This document shows positions 8,195-16,656 of a stretch of 33,252 nucleotides of DNA, in pieces. The stretch is from Pseudomonadota bacterium (GTDB lineage Bacteria > Desulfobacterota > Desulfobacteria > Desulfobacterales > RPRI01). A model generated the notes under the pieces. That model was not told the origin of the DNA and did not search any database. It saw nothing but the letters and a program-made list of their open reading frames with translations. The stretch covers positions 1 through 33,252 of the forward strand of contig JAHIFE010000049.1 in assembly GCA_018901125.1 (NCBI GenBank), given 5' to 3'. How positions within the stretch are numbered: the stretch's first letter is position 1; each line of letters begins with the position of its first letter. The translations under genes and the position numbers were made by a program.

Positions 8195-9295
8195 CTATTG
8201 AACTAAACCCGGGATGGTTCCCTTTGTTCCATAACTTCCGCCACTTCCCCGACCTGTTTCTAATCGGTTGCACAGCACACGACCATCTATCTGCTTGAGA
8301 GGTGGGCCCTGAACACCGGTAATAACGATGGTGGCAAATCCTACGATCGGGATCGGCCCGTTCGTCGGTCCGCAATCAGGCTTGTCATAGACTACCACCG
8401 TGGTAGTCCATGTTGTGGAATCTGTGTCATCGTCAATGACGCCGTCATTCAAGACTCTCCGGGCGTTAAAAAGCGCTTCCATGGCGTCAAATGTTTGGGT
8501 GGACATAGTACCGCTACCGAATTCAAAGGGGGCTGTATCACCCACAATCACTTCAGGGCTTGTATAAGTTCCATCTTTGAGATCAGTGAGCGTATCTCTT
8601 AAATTTCTATCGCTCAAATGATCATATCTATCATATACATGCCATCCGGCACAACTTGATGGGTCATTGGTAGGATAAAACCGGATCGGTTGGTTGCATC
8701 TGGAAGCAAAATCCGGTTCAAACCAGGCTTTCGAGATGCCAAAGGGAACTGGCAGGCCACCGGGGCCAGCGGTACTTTCTCCAGTAAGAGCAGCGGTGGC
8801 TGTAGCCGATACAGCAACTGAATCTATGCTCAATATCTTGGCCAGGAAGGTAGTAATGGGACTGTTGGCCTGACTATCACGGCGGGCGGTGACCCGAACT
8901 GCATCAGGCTGATTAAGAGTGGGAGTGAGGGTTTTAGTACTGCCATCCCACTGTCCAATTATGATATCGCTGGAATTTATACTTATATTTACACCTGCAG
9001 CTTTGTTTTGCAGCGCCGTTTCCTGGGCAACGGGAATAATTGTCCCTGAATCACATACATAGGCTAACTGTTCCTGATAGGAGAGAGATCCATATACATG
9101 GCCCAGCTGACTCGTAGCAGCCAGAGCCGCTCCATCGGCCACGTTCTGCAGTTCATTTTTGGCCACCATCATATAGCCTATATCAACCGCCAAGGCGGCA
9201 AATCCTAAAAGAACTGTTATAGTTAAAGCAACGATAATGATGGTCGCTCCCCTTTGCTGCTGCAAGTGTTTACGAAGCCGTGCAAGGTTTTTCAT
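8195..9295 (-). CDS. tadG: TadG-like pilus assembly protein
   Basis: This 366-residue protein starts with a basic stretch, then RGATIIIVALTITVLLGFAA (transmembrane, about 17-41) and AVDIGYMMVAKNELQNVADG-A-A-L-A-A. That is the signature of the putative Flp assembly TadE/G-like domain. The remaining roughly 280 residues are extracytoplasmic and divergent, with several cysteines. The start is well supported by GGAGGGGG about 6 nt upstream. It follows tadE by 16 bp. TadG-type proteins are thought to be minor pseudopilin-like or envelope components; the family is firm, the exact role is not. Confidence 0.85.
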   Translation of the reverse strand: MKNLARLRKHLQQQRGATIIIVALTITVLLGFAALAVDIGYMMVAKNELQNVADGAALAATSQLGHVYGSLSYQEQLAYVCDSGTIIPVAQETALQNKAAGVNISINSSDIIIGQWDGSTKTLTPTLNQPDAVRVTARRDSQANSPITTFLAKILSIDSVAVSATATAALTGESTAGPGGLPVPFGISKAWFEPDFASRCNQPIRFYPTNDPSSCAGWHVYDRYDHLSDRNLRDTLTDLKDGTYTSPEVIVGDTAPFEFGSGTMSTQTFDAMEALFNARRVLNDGVIDDDTDSTTWTTTVVVYDKPDCGPTNGPIPIVGFATIVITGVQGPPLKQIDGRVLCNRLETGRGSGGSYGTKGTIPGLVQ

Positions 9296-9311
9296 GCGTT
9301 TCCCCCTCCGT

Positions 9312-9737
9312 TCATTCCATTCGCATTACCGTTGTCGCAGTTAATGTCTTCACCCCTGTAATCGCGGCAATAAAATTGGGGAGAGCCAAAAAAGTATAAT
9401 CATAGGTAACAGTTACGCTTAAGTCATCGCCAAAATTAAATCCTTCCCATGTGACTGTGGTAGCCGGAAGAACTATTCCTGCTTTAAAGGTGATGAGATA
9501 GGTTTTACAGTAATTATCTACTACCGCCTTTATTTCAGGTTGGGTGACCCTCGGAGTCTGAGCAACAATCCCGGCCCTGGCTCCCTCCCGGCTGGCATTT
9601 GTAAGCACAGCCTTATCATAGAGCATGATGCTGAATTCGACGATCCCGAGAATCAACACGATCAGGATCGGTAATATAAGGGCAAATTCCACTGCCGCTA
9701 CACCGTTCTGATTCTTAACTCTCATGAGTCTGCTCAT
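9312..9737 (-). CDS. tadE: TadE-like minor pseudopilin
   Basis: This 141-residue protein begins with a short basic leader, then G-V-A-A-V-E-F-A-L followed by a hydrophobic helix (about 13-40). That is the TadE pseudopilin motif, with the Glu at +5 after the glycine cleavage site processed by TadV. The residues after the helix (D-K-A-V-L-T-N-A-S-R-E-G-A-R) are the conserved TadE continuation. Its ATG overlaps the stop of the upstream lipoprotein gene by one base (TAATG), pointing to translational coupling. Confidence 0.93.
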   Translation of the reverse strand: MSRLMRVKNQNGVAAVEFALILPILIVLILGIVEFSIMLYDKAVLTNASREGARAGIVAQTPRVTQPEIKAVVDNYCKTYLITFKAGIVLPATTVTWEGFNFGDDLSVTVTYDYTFLALPNFIAAITGVKTLTATTVMRME

Positions 9738-10021
9738 TATTTTGAGCTCCCGCCTAAATTGAACACATAAGATGTCTCGTGTTTGGACTCTTCAAAGCCC
9801 TTATGGTACTTGTCCATTATTGCTTTAGCTGCTTCCCCGTCCAAGCCCGTTACCGGATCAAGTTTTTTTTCGGCTTCCGGATATAAAATCTGGTTAAACC
9901 TGGCAAGTTTTACTGAAGTGCCGTAATCCATCTCCAAACGGGTAGGATTATATTCAGTGCATGCCGTGAACATGAAGAACAGAGCAGGTATGATAGTAAT
10001 AAACCAAAATCTCTTTCTCAT
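9737..10021 (-). CDS. small Tad-locus lipoprotein
   Basis: This 94-residue predicted lipoprotein has a hydrophobic signal followed by F-T-A-C (lipidated Cys21). The mature part contains a segment rich in N-Q-I-L-Y-P-E-A and P-V-T-G-L-D-G-E-A-A-K. I recall similar short lipoproteins (L-D-G-x-A-A motif) next to secretin and TadE genes of other tad loci, but no function is assigned. It lies between the secretin (47 bp) and tadE (1-base overlap), so an outer-membrane role around the secretin is plausible. The start has AAGGAAGGAAG upstream. Confidence 0.8.
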   Translation of the reverse strand: MRKRFWFITIIPALFFMFTACTEYNPTRLEMDYGTSVKLARFNQILYPEAEKKLDPVTGLDGEAAKAIMDKYHKGFEESKHETSYVFNLGGSSK

Positions 10022-10068
10022 TACTTCCTTCCTTTCAAATGGATAAAATAGTAGGTCTGGCTATCTTT

Positions 10069-11565
10069 TTATTTCTGGATAATATGTCCGAATTCCCCTT
10101 CCAAACCATCTTCCCCGTTCACACGGGCATCCGGTGAGTCCGGACGGGCCGTTTTATTGTTCTTTCTCTCGCGACCCTCTAATTTTCCCAGCAGGTAAAA
10201 CTCAAAATCATCAGGCTCAATATATTGATCGGTAGGCAGGGTCTGTTTTGCCATATCAACCGGCTTTACCAGGTGAGGCGTTACGATAATGACCAATTCT
10301 GTCTCGTTATTCTGGAATTTCGTGCTGCGAAAAAGTGCCCCGAGGATGGGGATGTCCCCCAACACGGGGTATTTAGATACAACTTCGCGTGCGTCACTTT
10401 TGAGCAGGCCGGCAATGGCAAAGCTTTGGCCGTCGGCCAGTTCGATATCGGTGGAAACGCGCCTGGTGGTTAAGCCCGGAACAAGATACCCGCTGATGTA
10501 AACGGCGTTTGTAAAATCAAGTTCGGAGACCTCCGGTGCGACATGCATGTTAATCTTGTCGCCGCTTAAAACGGTGGGAATGAAATTAAGCCCGACCCCA
10601 AACTGTTTATAATCAATGGTAATACTTTGAGATCCACCAGTGGATTGGGGAACTGGAATGGGGAACTCTCCACCGGCCAGAAATTTACCTTCCTTACCGC
10701 TCAAAGTGATGAGGGTTGGTTCGGCAAGTACTTTTACAAGACCCTCTTCTTTCAGAGCATCGATAAAACCGGTCCAGGTGGCGCCGTGGCCGCCAGCAAA
10801 GCGTAATATACTATTGATGTTGTTGCTGACAGATATTGGATCGGATGTGGGGAAAATCGAAAGCGGCGGGCTGGTAAGAAATCCAGCATCCGGCACGCCG
10901 GTAAGATTGTTCAGTAGACTCAAGCCGAAGGTATGACCGTTTTCGCTTACATAATTGAAATTGATGCCAAGCCGTTTTAAAACGCTGCGGGATATTTCGG
11001 AAACCCGCACTTCGAGCATGACCTGCTGACCACCGCTGACTTGCAGAAGATTTACAACCTTTTTTGGAAAACAGGATTCCGCCAGGGTTAATACCTGAGT
11101 AAGGCTGCCTGCGCTGGAGACGTTTCCCGAAAGGGTTATGCTTTCGTGGGTAGCAGTAACCTGGACTTCGGTTTCGTCCGGCATTATTTTATGGAGCGTC
11201 TCCTTGAAGCCGGGAATATCTGCAGAAACCTTCAGGTCAATAATTGCGGAGATTCTGTCGTCTGTTTCCCAGAGAGTGACAGTAGTGGAACCGGGAGCTT
11301 TACCTGCAAGGTAAAGCTGCCTGGGGGTCAAAACCATTGCATCAGCAATTTCAGGAGCTACCAGGGATATCCTTTTAATTGGCTTGGAAGTGCTGATGAT
11401 CACTGATTTACCCACTGTCATAGCTACCTGTTGCGGAGTTGCGGTCTCTATCTTGATACGGGCAGGACCCTCTCCCCAGCTCTGAAGAGGAACGATCAAG
11501 CTAATGACAAGTATAAACAACGTCAGGAAAATCGAATTGTGTATCTCACCGTTTTTAATATTCAT
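10069..11565 (-). CDS. rcpA: RcpA/CpaC outer-membrane secretin
   Basis: This 498-residue protein has a signal peptide (about 1-31) and a pilus/secretin N-domain (about 40-115, the P-Q-Q-V-A-M-T-V-G-K-S region). A BON-like segment follows at about 125-180, then the secretin domain (about 190-440, including E-V-R-V-S-E-I-S-R and the L-A-E-P-T-L core). A C-terminal tail of about 60 residues contains DDFEFYLLG and GLEGEFGHI, seen in other CpaC-type secretins. It forms the outer-membrane channel for the Flp pilus. Its ATG overlaps the stop of rcpC by one base (TGATG). Confidence 0.95.
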   Translation of the reverse strand: MNIKNGEIHNSIFLTLFILVISLIVPLQSWGEGPARIKIETATPQQVAMTVGKSVIISTSKPIKRISLVAPEIADAMVLTPRQLYLAGKAPGSTTVTLWETDDRISAIIDLKVSADIPGFKETLHKIMPDETEVQVTATHESITLSGNVSSAGSLTQVLTLAESCFPKKVVNLLQVSGGQQVMLEVRVSEISRSVLKRLGINFNYVSENGHTFGLSLLNNLTGVPDAGFLTSPPLSIFPTSDPISVSNNINSILRFAGGHGATWTGFIDALKEEGLVKVLAEPTLITLSGKEGKFLAGGEFPIPVPQSTGGSQSITIDYKQFGVGLNFIPTVLSGDKINMHVAPEVSELDFTNAVYISGYLVPGLTTRRVSTDIELADGQSFAIAGLLKSDAREVVSKYPVLGDIPILGALFRSTKFQNNETELVIIVTPHLVKPVDMAKQTLPTDQYIEPDDFEFYLLGKLEGRERKNNKTARPDSPDARVNGEDGLEGEFGHIIQK

Positions 11566-12443
11566 CAGATCCCTCCCTCCCTTTCAAATTTGACTTCACT
11601 GACTTTGCCTCCTTTAATAACTTCGACCCGAAATGGAGGAGTTTTCTGAAGGCCCGGTCTTTTGTAGATCCTTTCCCGCTTAATCCCTGCTTGTTTAACG
11701 GGAAGTTTTATTTCATTTTCATCTCTGTAGGAACCCAGCAAGATCGGAACAGTTGTGCCTCGTGTAAACACGTCCTCCGTATCGCTGAAATTTCTGAGAG
11801 CCAGTTGGAGCTTTCCTTCTGTGGCGGCCAGAGTCAGCTTTTCCGCTTCTTCCGGATCTACTTCCAGCGTGATAACATTAACATTGTTCTGGATTTTCCC
11901 TTGCTTCTCCACTTCCTGGCCGGCAGCAAGCACCAGAATCTTTTCCAACACTATCTTCGTTGTGACCAGATCGGATGAAGAACCTCTGTCACTGGCAATT
12001 GTAACGAGGACATCCACGCGGTTTCCAGGCTGAATAAAGCCTGAAACCCCGATCACCTGATCAACCTTAACAGCCACAGCCCGCTTGTTTGGGCTTATAA
12101 CTGCGGCCACGCCTCCCGTATTGATGCTCACAGGGGCAAGCCTGGATTCGTAGATGGGTTCGTTTGCCCGTACAGGATAAATCAAAACCCGGTTTATGAG
12201 CAAAGCGGGATCGGAAAAAGTTCCCTGAGGAAGATTGTCCTTCAAATAGGCGACTGTCTTAACCATGTCTTTAGTGATAGCTGTGCCCCAGGATAGGTCA
12301 ATTACCGCCACAGTTACAGCTTGCGTTGGCACGGAAGCTGCCGATCTGTCTTTTTTTTGCAGATTTTTATAGATTAAAATGCTCGTTATGAAAGCAATTA
12401 TAACTGCCACAATCAGTATAACGAACGGTTTGCTCTTACCCAT
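11565..12443 (-). CDS. rcpC: RcpC/CpaB Flp pilus assembly protein
   Basis: This 292-residue periplasmic protein has an N-terminal membrane anchor (about 5-26). A SAF-like domain runs about 42-105, with the typical D-L-x-W-G-T-x-I-T-K-D-M-V start. The conserved CpaB core follows (K-R-A-V-A-V-K-V-D, G-F-I-Q-P-G-N-R-V-D-V-L-V). The start is preceded by GGGGGAGG at good spacing. Members of this family stabilise the secretin in the periplasm. Translationally coupled to the secretin gene by a one-base overlap; about 75 bp after tadV. Confidence 0.95.
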   Translation of the reverse strand: MGKSKPFVILIVAVIIAFITSILIYKNLQKKDRSAASVPTQAVTVAVIDLSWGTAITKDMVKTVAYLKDNLPQGTFSDPALLINRVLIYPVRANEPIYESRLAPVSINTGGVAAVISPNKRAVAVKVDQVIGVSGFIQPGNRVDVLVTIASDRGSSSDLVTTKIVLEKILVLAAGQEVEKQGKIQNNVNVITLEVDPEEAEKLTLAATEGKLQLALRNFSDTEDVFTRGTTVPILLGSYRDENEIKLPVKQAGIKRERIYKRPGLQKTPPFRVEVIKGGKVSEVKFEREGGI

Positions 12444-12517
12444 AGCTTAAACCTCCCCCTTCTATGGAACATCTTATTGCCAGACCGTATAATTTCCTAT
12501 CGATTTCCGGCAGTATT

Positions 12518-13054
12518 TTAAAGGATACTATTTCCAAAGCCCATCGCCAGCAATGTACCCACAGCAATAGGGATGCCATATAGCAGACGCAATTTTTGTT
12601 CCTTCGCCGGCGGAGGGATGTAAATAAATTTTCCGGTCAGAAGAAAAGTTGTGAGAATGGTTTTAAATCTGAGAGTACTTTCCTTCAGGCATCCATTAAC
12701 AGCCAGCACAATGATGGCGTAAATTCCTCCGGCAAGAGCCGTGAAGAGAAAAGCAAAAAGAACGCCAAGAGGCCCCACAAAACCGCCCACTGTTCCTAAC
12801 AGTTTAACATCGCCGGCACCCATACCGCCAAGCAGATAAAAAGGCAACAATATGGCAACCCCCAGGCAAATACCTTCCAGACTGAAAAAAAAGGCACTCC
12901 ATCCGTTCAGGCCAGTATGGTAAATAACAGATACAGCAGCAGCAGGAAAGGTGAGCCAGTTGGGAATTTTATGAAAAAACAAATCCCAGACTGCGGCAAT
13001 TATCAGGACAATAATCAAAATATATATCAGAATAGATTGCCCGTCATTCACCAC
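12518..13054 (-). CDS. tadV: TadV/CpaA prepilin peptidase
   Basis: This 178-residue polytopic aspartyl peptidase cleaves the leaders of Flp, TadE and TadG-type pseudopilins. The two catalytic aspartates are visible in AVWDLFFHKIPNW (Asp24) and GGMGAGDVKLL (Asp82). The protein lacks the methylase domain of longer PilD enzymes, as is normal for TadV. The start is GTG at 13054 with AGGAG 3-5 nt upstream; the next codon is also GTG and could serve. It is separated from the pilin gene by 119 bp holding a long stem-loop. Confidence 0.94.
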   Translation of the reverse strand: MVNDGQSILIYILIIVLIIAAVWDLFFHKIPNWLTFPAAAVSVIYHTGLNGWSAFFFSLEGICLGVAILLPFYLLGGMGAGDVKLLGTVGGFVGPLGVLFAFLFTALAGGIYAIIVLAVNGCLKESTLRFKTILTTFLLTGKFIYIPPPAKEQKLRLLYGIPIAVGTLLAMGFGNSIL

Positions 13055-13085
13055 GTTCTCCTCTTCAAGAGACTCTTCGCCAAAG

Positions 13086-13145
13086 GCTGCATCATGGAGG
13101 AGGATTGCCTGTATATTTTATTACATACCCTAACCATAATGCAGC
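13086..13145 (-). promoter_or_regulatory. stem-loop between flp and tadV
   Basis: Arms 13086-13097 and 13134-13145 pair over 12 bp (GCTGCATTATGG with CCATGATGCAGC; one U-G wobble in the minus-strand RNA), enclosing a 36-nt loop. It lies 28 nt after the pilin stop codon and before tadV. It could stabilise the pilin message or reduce read-through into the assembly genes. No strong U-tract follows it, so it is not a clear intrinsic terminator. Confidence 0.6.
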
Positions 13146-13173
13146 TATGAATTACTTTTCTCCAATAGAACGC

Positions 13174-13338
13174 TTAAATCGCAGCAGCGATAGATACAAA
13201 CGCAGCATTTATTTTTGTGCCGATATTTGTAACAGCCGTAATTATTACGGCGGCTATCAGGGCAGCAATCAAACCGTATTCAAGGGCAGTAACTCCTTCT
13301 TCTTCTTTCATGAACTTAAAGATTTTTTCCATCTTCAT
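13174..13338 (-). CDS. flp: Flp-type type IVc pilin (main locus copy)
   Basis: This encodes a 54-residue pilin: leader MKMEKIFKFMKEEEG, cleavage after Gly15, mature start VTALEYGL with Glu at +5, then a hydrophobic helix rich in alanine and isoleucine. The position as first gene of the minus-strand Tad block, just before tadV, is the classical one for the major pilin. AAAGGAAGGAA lies 4-9 nt upstream of the ATG at 13338; an ATG two codons later is also possible. Confidence 0.93.
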   Translation of the reverse strand: MKMEKIFKFMKEEEGVTALEYGLIAALIAAVIITAVTNIGTKINAAFVSIAAAI

Positions 13339-13686
13339 TTTTATTCCTTCCTTTCGTTTCGTTTATTTTGTTTGTTTGATTTCTTCTTATCCGGCGGTCC
13401 TTATTCGGAATTCCCCATTTGATCTTTACCTCTTACATCCTTTCAAAAGTGTGAACCCCAAGCACCTCACGAACCTTTTTTACACAATCCAAACGATTTT
13501 TATGGAACTCAGTTTAAAACTCTCATAGATCATTGGATTGCAACAAGCATTTATCCTGTCATTTTACCTAAAATGCATAAGAGACTGTTTGTCTTAATAG
13601 AATATATTCCGGCAAACTGAAAACTTACTTTCTTCTCTGCCTTTCAATTCTTCCCTAATCATTGTCCTGAAGCCCTGATTAAAAAG
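13339..13686. other. leader region upstream of the Tad operon
   Basis: This 348-bp stretch has no credible gene on either strand. It must contain the promoter of the minus-strand flp/tad block. I looked for sigma70 and sigma54 consensus pairs reading left and found none convincing. The part next to flp is purine-rich on the coding strand. Confidence 0.5.
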
Positions 13687-13778
13687 TGGTAAACCTTATT
13701 AGGCTATGCCGGAGGATTACCAAAGTTTGACAATTCCGGGATTGTATGAAAACCCCTATAACAGTGAATCGCTCAAGC

Positions 13779-13964
13779 AAATATTCGGTGTCACAAATAG
13801 TTGGCTTCATCAGGGTAAAAGTGCTATCCATATTGCAAGAAAATGTTTTGGGCGCAAGAAAAATTTTACAGGGCAGCATTTTTTGGGCCAGAGGAAATCA
13901 TGTATCCACCGTAGGTAGAGACGAGCATACAATCCGGAAATATACCAAAGAACAAGAAAAATAA
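13779..13964 (+). pseudogene. tnpA: IS200-type transposase (TnpA) fragment, two frameshifts
   Basis: Three pieces read in sequence: KYSVSQIVGFI (13779-13811), GKSAIHIARKCFGRKKNFTG (from 13814), then FWARGNHVSTVGRDE and RKYTKEQEK to the stop at 13964. Together they match the C-terminal half of IS200 TnpA as I know it. The reading frame is lost by about one base near 13812 and regained by an extra T in the run near 13880. The tyrosine in RKYTKEQ sits where I expect the catalytic Tyr, but the HUH motif region is absent. Confidence 0.8.
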
Positions 13965-14006
13965 GATCAAAAAATCGCTCAGTTAAAATTGTTTAAGTAA
14001 GTAGGC

Positions 14007-14023
14007 GCCATCTTTGAGGTGGC
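14007..14023 (+). terminator. possible terminator-like hairpin in the IS relic
   Basis: GCCATC-TTTGA-GGTGGC forms a 6-bp stem (one U-G in RNA), followed five nucleotides later by GGTTTTT. It may be the end structure of the IS transcript. Weak evidence: the stem is short and the T-run is offset. Confidence 0.35.
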
Positions 14024-14091
14024 TCCTGGTTTTTAAACCGCTTTAAGCGGTTCACGTTTCAAAGCCTTAGGCTATGCCGGAGGTGCTTTGA

Positions 14092-14418
14092 ATATGTAGT
14101 AATATTTATAAAATCTATTCTATTTGATTAAACTGTAATACATTTTTATAGAAGGTCAAGCTAATTATTTTTATCGTTTTCAACTATATTGGATAAAGAC
14201 CGGAATAGGATAATAGATAACAGCCAGAATGATTTGAATATTATATTCATTTTCAAACGATTGTTTCATGTATGAATTCAATCGGTATATTAATCTTTTA
14301 TCCTTCATTTTCCGGTTTAGGCTGTAAGCTTATTTAAATAATCAGTTTGTAAATTATACTGCACATAGAGTTCTATATTAAACTCGAACACATACTATAT
14401 TTTGTGCTCAATATCCTG
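14092..14418. other. AT-rich intergenic stretch
   Basis: No gene, repeat or clear RNA structure is seen. Composition is notably AT-rich, like the glycosyltransferase genes to its right. Confidence 0.5.
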
Positions 14419-14447
14419 TTGACACACAAGATTGTTCTTCGTATATT
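14419..14447 (+). promoter_or_regulatory. strong sigma70-like promoter
   Basis: A perfect -35 box TTGACA (14419-14424), a 17-nt spacer and TATATT (14442-14447) lie 60 nt before the start of the glycosyltransferase gene at 14507. Confidence 0.7.
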
Positions 14448-14506
14448 TATTAGTAATTTGTGATGATAACATAGGCTCTGAAAAAAATTATTAATATAGG
14501 GACGCT

Positions 14507-15823
14507 ATGGACTTTGGCTTATATCTGTTTGCACTCACCCGCAAATTCTGGTTAGTTTTTTCAGATAGATATTTGAACCCACCTTTCATTCGCTTTACAA
14601 CAATTACGATAATTATAATCGGGGTTCTGAATTTATTCGTTGCCTTCTATACATCAGCAGGAGGACAGAATGTTTATGGCTCATGGTCGGGAGGTGATTA
14701 CTCATGCTTTTACATTGCCGGGAAAATTCTGAATAACAATCCTTCCAAACTTTATGATTTCCGTCTTCAAAATGAACTCCTGCATTCTCTATTGCCAAAA
14801 ATTTCCCCAACTGAACAATTGCCATATGTTAACCCGCCTTTTTTCGCTATTATATTTAAACCATTGTCTTGTTTACCTTATATGCTTTCATACTTTTTAT
14901 GGGTATTAATTTCAGTTATTATTTATATTTTAGCCTTTAAACTATTTTGGAAAACACTTGAATCAATGCCTCCGGAAACAGCGAAACTTGCTCTTTTATT
15001 GGCACTGTCGTTCGAACCTTTTTTTATGGAAAACCTTTTTGGGGGGAATTCTTCCGTTATAGGATTTTTTGCTTTTGCATTATATTTATACTTTGGATAT
15101 TTTAAAAAAGACCTGTTGTCCGGATTTTCACTTGGAATTCTTTTATACAAGCCGACGTTTCTGATAGTTATACTACCGATGCTGTTAATTGCGCGCAGAA
15201 TAAAAATCCTTTTAGGATTTGGCATCTGCAGTATAATTGTAATATTCGTATCTGTGCTCACAGTAGGATTTGATACTTGTATCGAATATATGCGATTCAT
15301 ATTTGGAGTTTCCGCCACGGCTTTAAGATCGGAAGAAATTTTTCGCACATGGAAATATATCGATGTTTTTTCTTTCAGCAGACTTTTATTTGGAACTATT
15401 TCACCAGCAGGCTTGATTTTAATCGGTACAGCATCTTTTGTTCCTATTCTTTTTTTGCTTAAATTGTGGTGGAAAAAAAATAGCCTTAATAAAAGCAGTC
15501 AGGATTTATTAACAGCGAGTGCTATTACACTGACCATTATTATTAATATGCATTTTGCCATCTATGATAGCGTGATTTTGGTAATATCAATTTTGCTAAC
15601 TGTTGATGTTTTATATCATAATATTATAACTCAGAAATCTGTTGAACTTGCTCCTGGATTTAAGGCTTTGCTCTTGTTAATATATATTTCCCCGTGGATA
15701 TCTCAACATATGGCGCGCATTTTGGGATTTCAGTTATTTTCATTAGCTATAGCAATTTTGGGAATTTATCAAATTTCACTTGCACGAACATATTCCAGGA
15801 TTACCGGGACATCTTCCGGTTAA
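14507..15823 (+). CDS. GT87-family polyprenyl-phosphate-sugar glycosyltransferase (DUF2029-like)
   Basis: This 438-residue protein has about ten predicted membrane helices. After the first helix comes a periplasmic loop with S-G-G-D-Y-S-C-F-Y-I-A-G, then L-P-Y-V-N-P-P-F-F-A. This layout (an Asp in loop 1 followed by the N-P-P-F motif) is typical of GT87 mannosyltransferase-like GT-C enzymes, which use polyprenyl-phosphate sugars outside the membrane. The acceptor cannot be told. The neighbouring GT2 enzyme could make its lipid-linked donor. AT-rich codon use differs from the Tad and hdr genes, suggesting acquisition. A strong promoter lies upstream and an AGGGA site 5 nt before the ATG. Confidence 0.78.
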   Translation: MDFGLYLFALTRKFWLVFSDRYLNPPFIRFTTITIIIIGVLNLFVAFYTSAGGQNVYGSWSGGDYSCFYIAGKILNNNPSKLYDFRLQNELLHSLLPKISPTEQLPYVNPPFFAIIFKPLSCLPYMLSYFLWVLISVIIYILAFKLFWKTLESMPPETAKLALLLALSFEPFFMENLFGGNSSVIGFFAFALYLYFGYFKKDLLSGFSLGILLYKPTFLIVILPMLLIARRIKILLGFGICSIIVIFVSVLTVGFDTCIEYMRFIFGVSATALRSEEIFRTWKYIDVFSFSRLLFGTISPAGLILIGTASFVPILFLLKLWWKKNSLNKSSQDLLTASAITLTIIINMHFAIYDSVILVISILLTVDVLYHNIITQKSVELAPGFKALLLLIYISPWISQHMARILGFQLFSLAIAILGIYQISLARTYSRITGTSSG

Positions 15824-15852
15824 AATTACTGTGAGAAGGGGCTATTCTATAA

Positions 15853-16620
15853 ATGATTCATAACAAAAAAATAGTCGTAATAATGCCAGCTTATCAGGCA
15901 GAAAAAACTATCGAAAGGACTTTTCATGATATACCCAAAGATATTGTTGATCATATTTTAATGGTTGATGATGCCAGCACTGACAAAACGGTTAGCGTGG
16001 CACACAGATTAGGAATTAAAACTATAGTTCACTCAAAAAATCTTGGCTACGGCGGAAACCAAAAAACTTGCTATAGGGAGGCTATAAAATTAGGGGCGGA
16101 TATAGTGGTCATGATTCATCCTGATTATCAATATGAGCCCAGGCTTATTCATGCTATGGCAGCTATGGTTGACTCAGAAGTATATGATTGTGTTTTAGGT
16201 TCCAGAATTTTGGGAAATACAGCACTTAGAGGTGGCATGCCTATTTATAAGTATGTTGCTAATCGATTGCTGACAGCTATACAGAACTGTATCATGGGCA
16301 CAAAACTATCTGAATTTCATACTGGATATCGGGCTTTTTCACGTACTCTATTAGAAGCTTTACCACTTGATGCAAATTCAGATGATTTTGTTTTTGATAA
16401 TCAGATGCTGGCACAAATTATTTCTCAAGGCTTCTGTATTGGTGAAATGTCCTGCCCTACGAGATATTTTGCTGAATCCAGCTCAATAAGCCTTTACCGG
16501 TCTATTATTTATGCCTTTGGCGTCCTGCGGACAACAATCGAATATCGATTATGGCGCTGGAGAATTTATCAGCCTGATATTTTTAGAGATGCAAAAGACA
16601 AAGGGAATAAGGACAATTAG
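15853..16620 (+). CDS. GT2 glycosyltransferase, dolichyl-phosphate mannose synthase-like
   Basis: This 255-residue cytoplasmic GT-A enzyme has an N-terminal V-V-I-M-P-A-Y-Q-A-E strand, the nucleotide-binding Asp pair V-D-D-A-S-T-D (39-45), N-L-G-Y-G-G-N-Q (63-70) and the metal-binding region HPDYQYEP (89-96). E-F-H-T-G-Y-R-A-F-S lies further on. These are features of DPM1/GtrB-like GT2 proteins that load a sugar onto polyprenyl phosphate. It has no long C-terminal membrane domain, only a weakly hydrophobic tail. It lies 29 bp after the GT87 gene and is probably co-transcribed. Confidence 0.88.
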   Translation: MIHNKKIVVIMPAYQAEKTIERTFHDIPKDIVDHILMVDDASTDKTVSVAHRLGIKTIVHSKNLGYGGNQKTCYREAIKLGADIVVMIHPDYQYEPRLIHAMAAMVDSEVYDCVLGSRILGNTALRGGMPIYKYVANRLLTAIQNCIMGTKLSEFHTGYRAFSRTLLEALPLDANSDDFVFDNQMLAQIISQGFCIGEMSCPTRYFAESSSISLYRSIIYAFGVLRTTIEYRLWRWRIYQPDIFRDAKDKGNKDN

Positions 16621-16656
16621 GCTCAGGAGTTATAATTCAGCCCACAATGATAATAA

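Larger units (their letters stand above)
13687..14091 (+). mobile_element. degraded IS200/IS605-like element
   Basis: A frameshifted Y1-transposase C-terminal part (13779-13964) is bracketed by two direct-oriented hairpins, at 13687-13722 and 14059-14091. Both contain the core TAGGCTATGCCGGAGG. The left hairpin has arms TGGTAA/TTACCA and the right TCAAAGC/GCTTTGA. IS200/IS605 elements have subterminal hairpins instead of terminal inverted repeats, which fits, though assigning these two as the ends is inference. The N-terminal half of the transposase is missing, so this is a dead relic. Confidence 0.6.

Noticed and set aside
8187-8375. small minus-strand frame at the tadG/tadZ joint
   Set aside because: It overlaps the tadG-like gene in another frame and has no recognisable motif.
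13339-13480. sigma54 promoter for flp
   Set aside because: TGGGGTTCACACTTTTG reads somewhat like one but lacks the GC at -12 with correct spacing.
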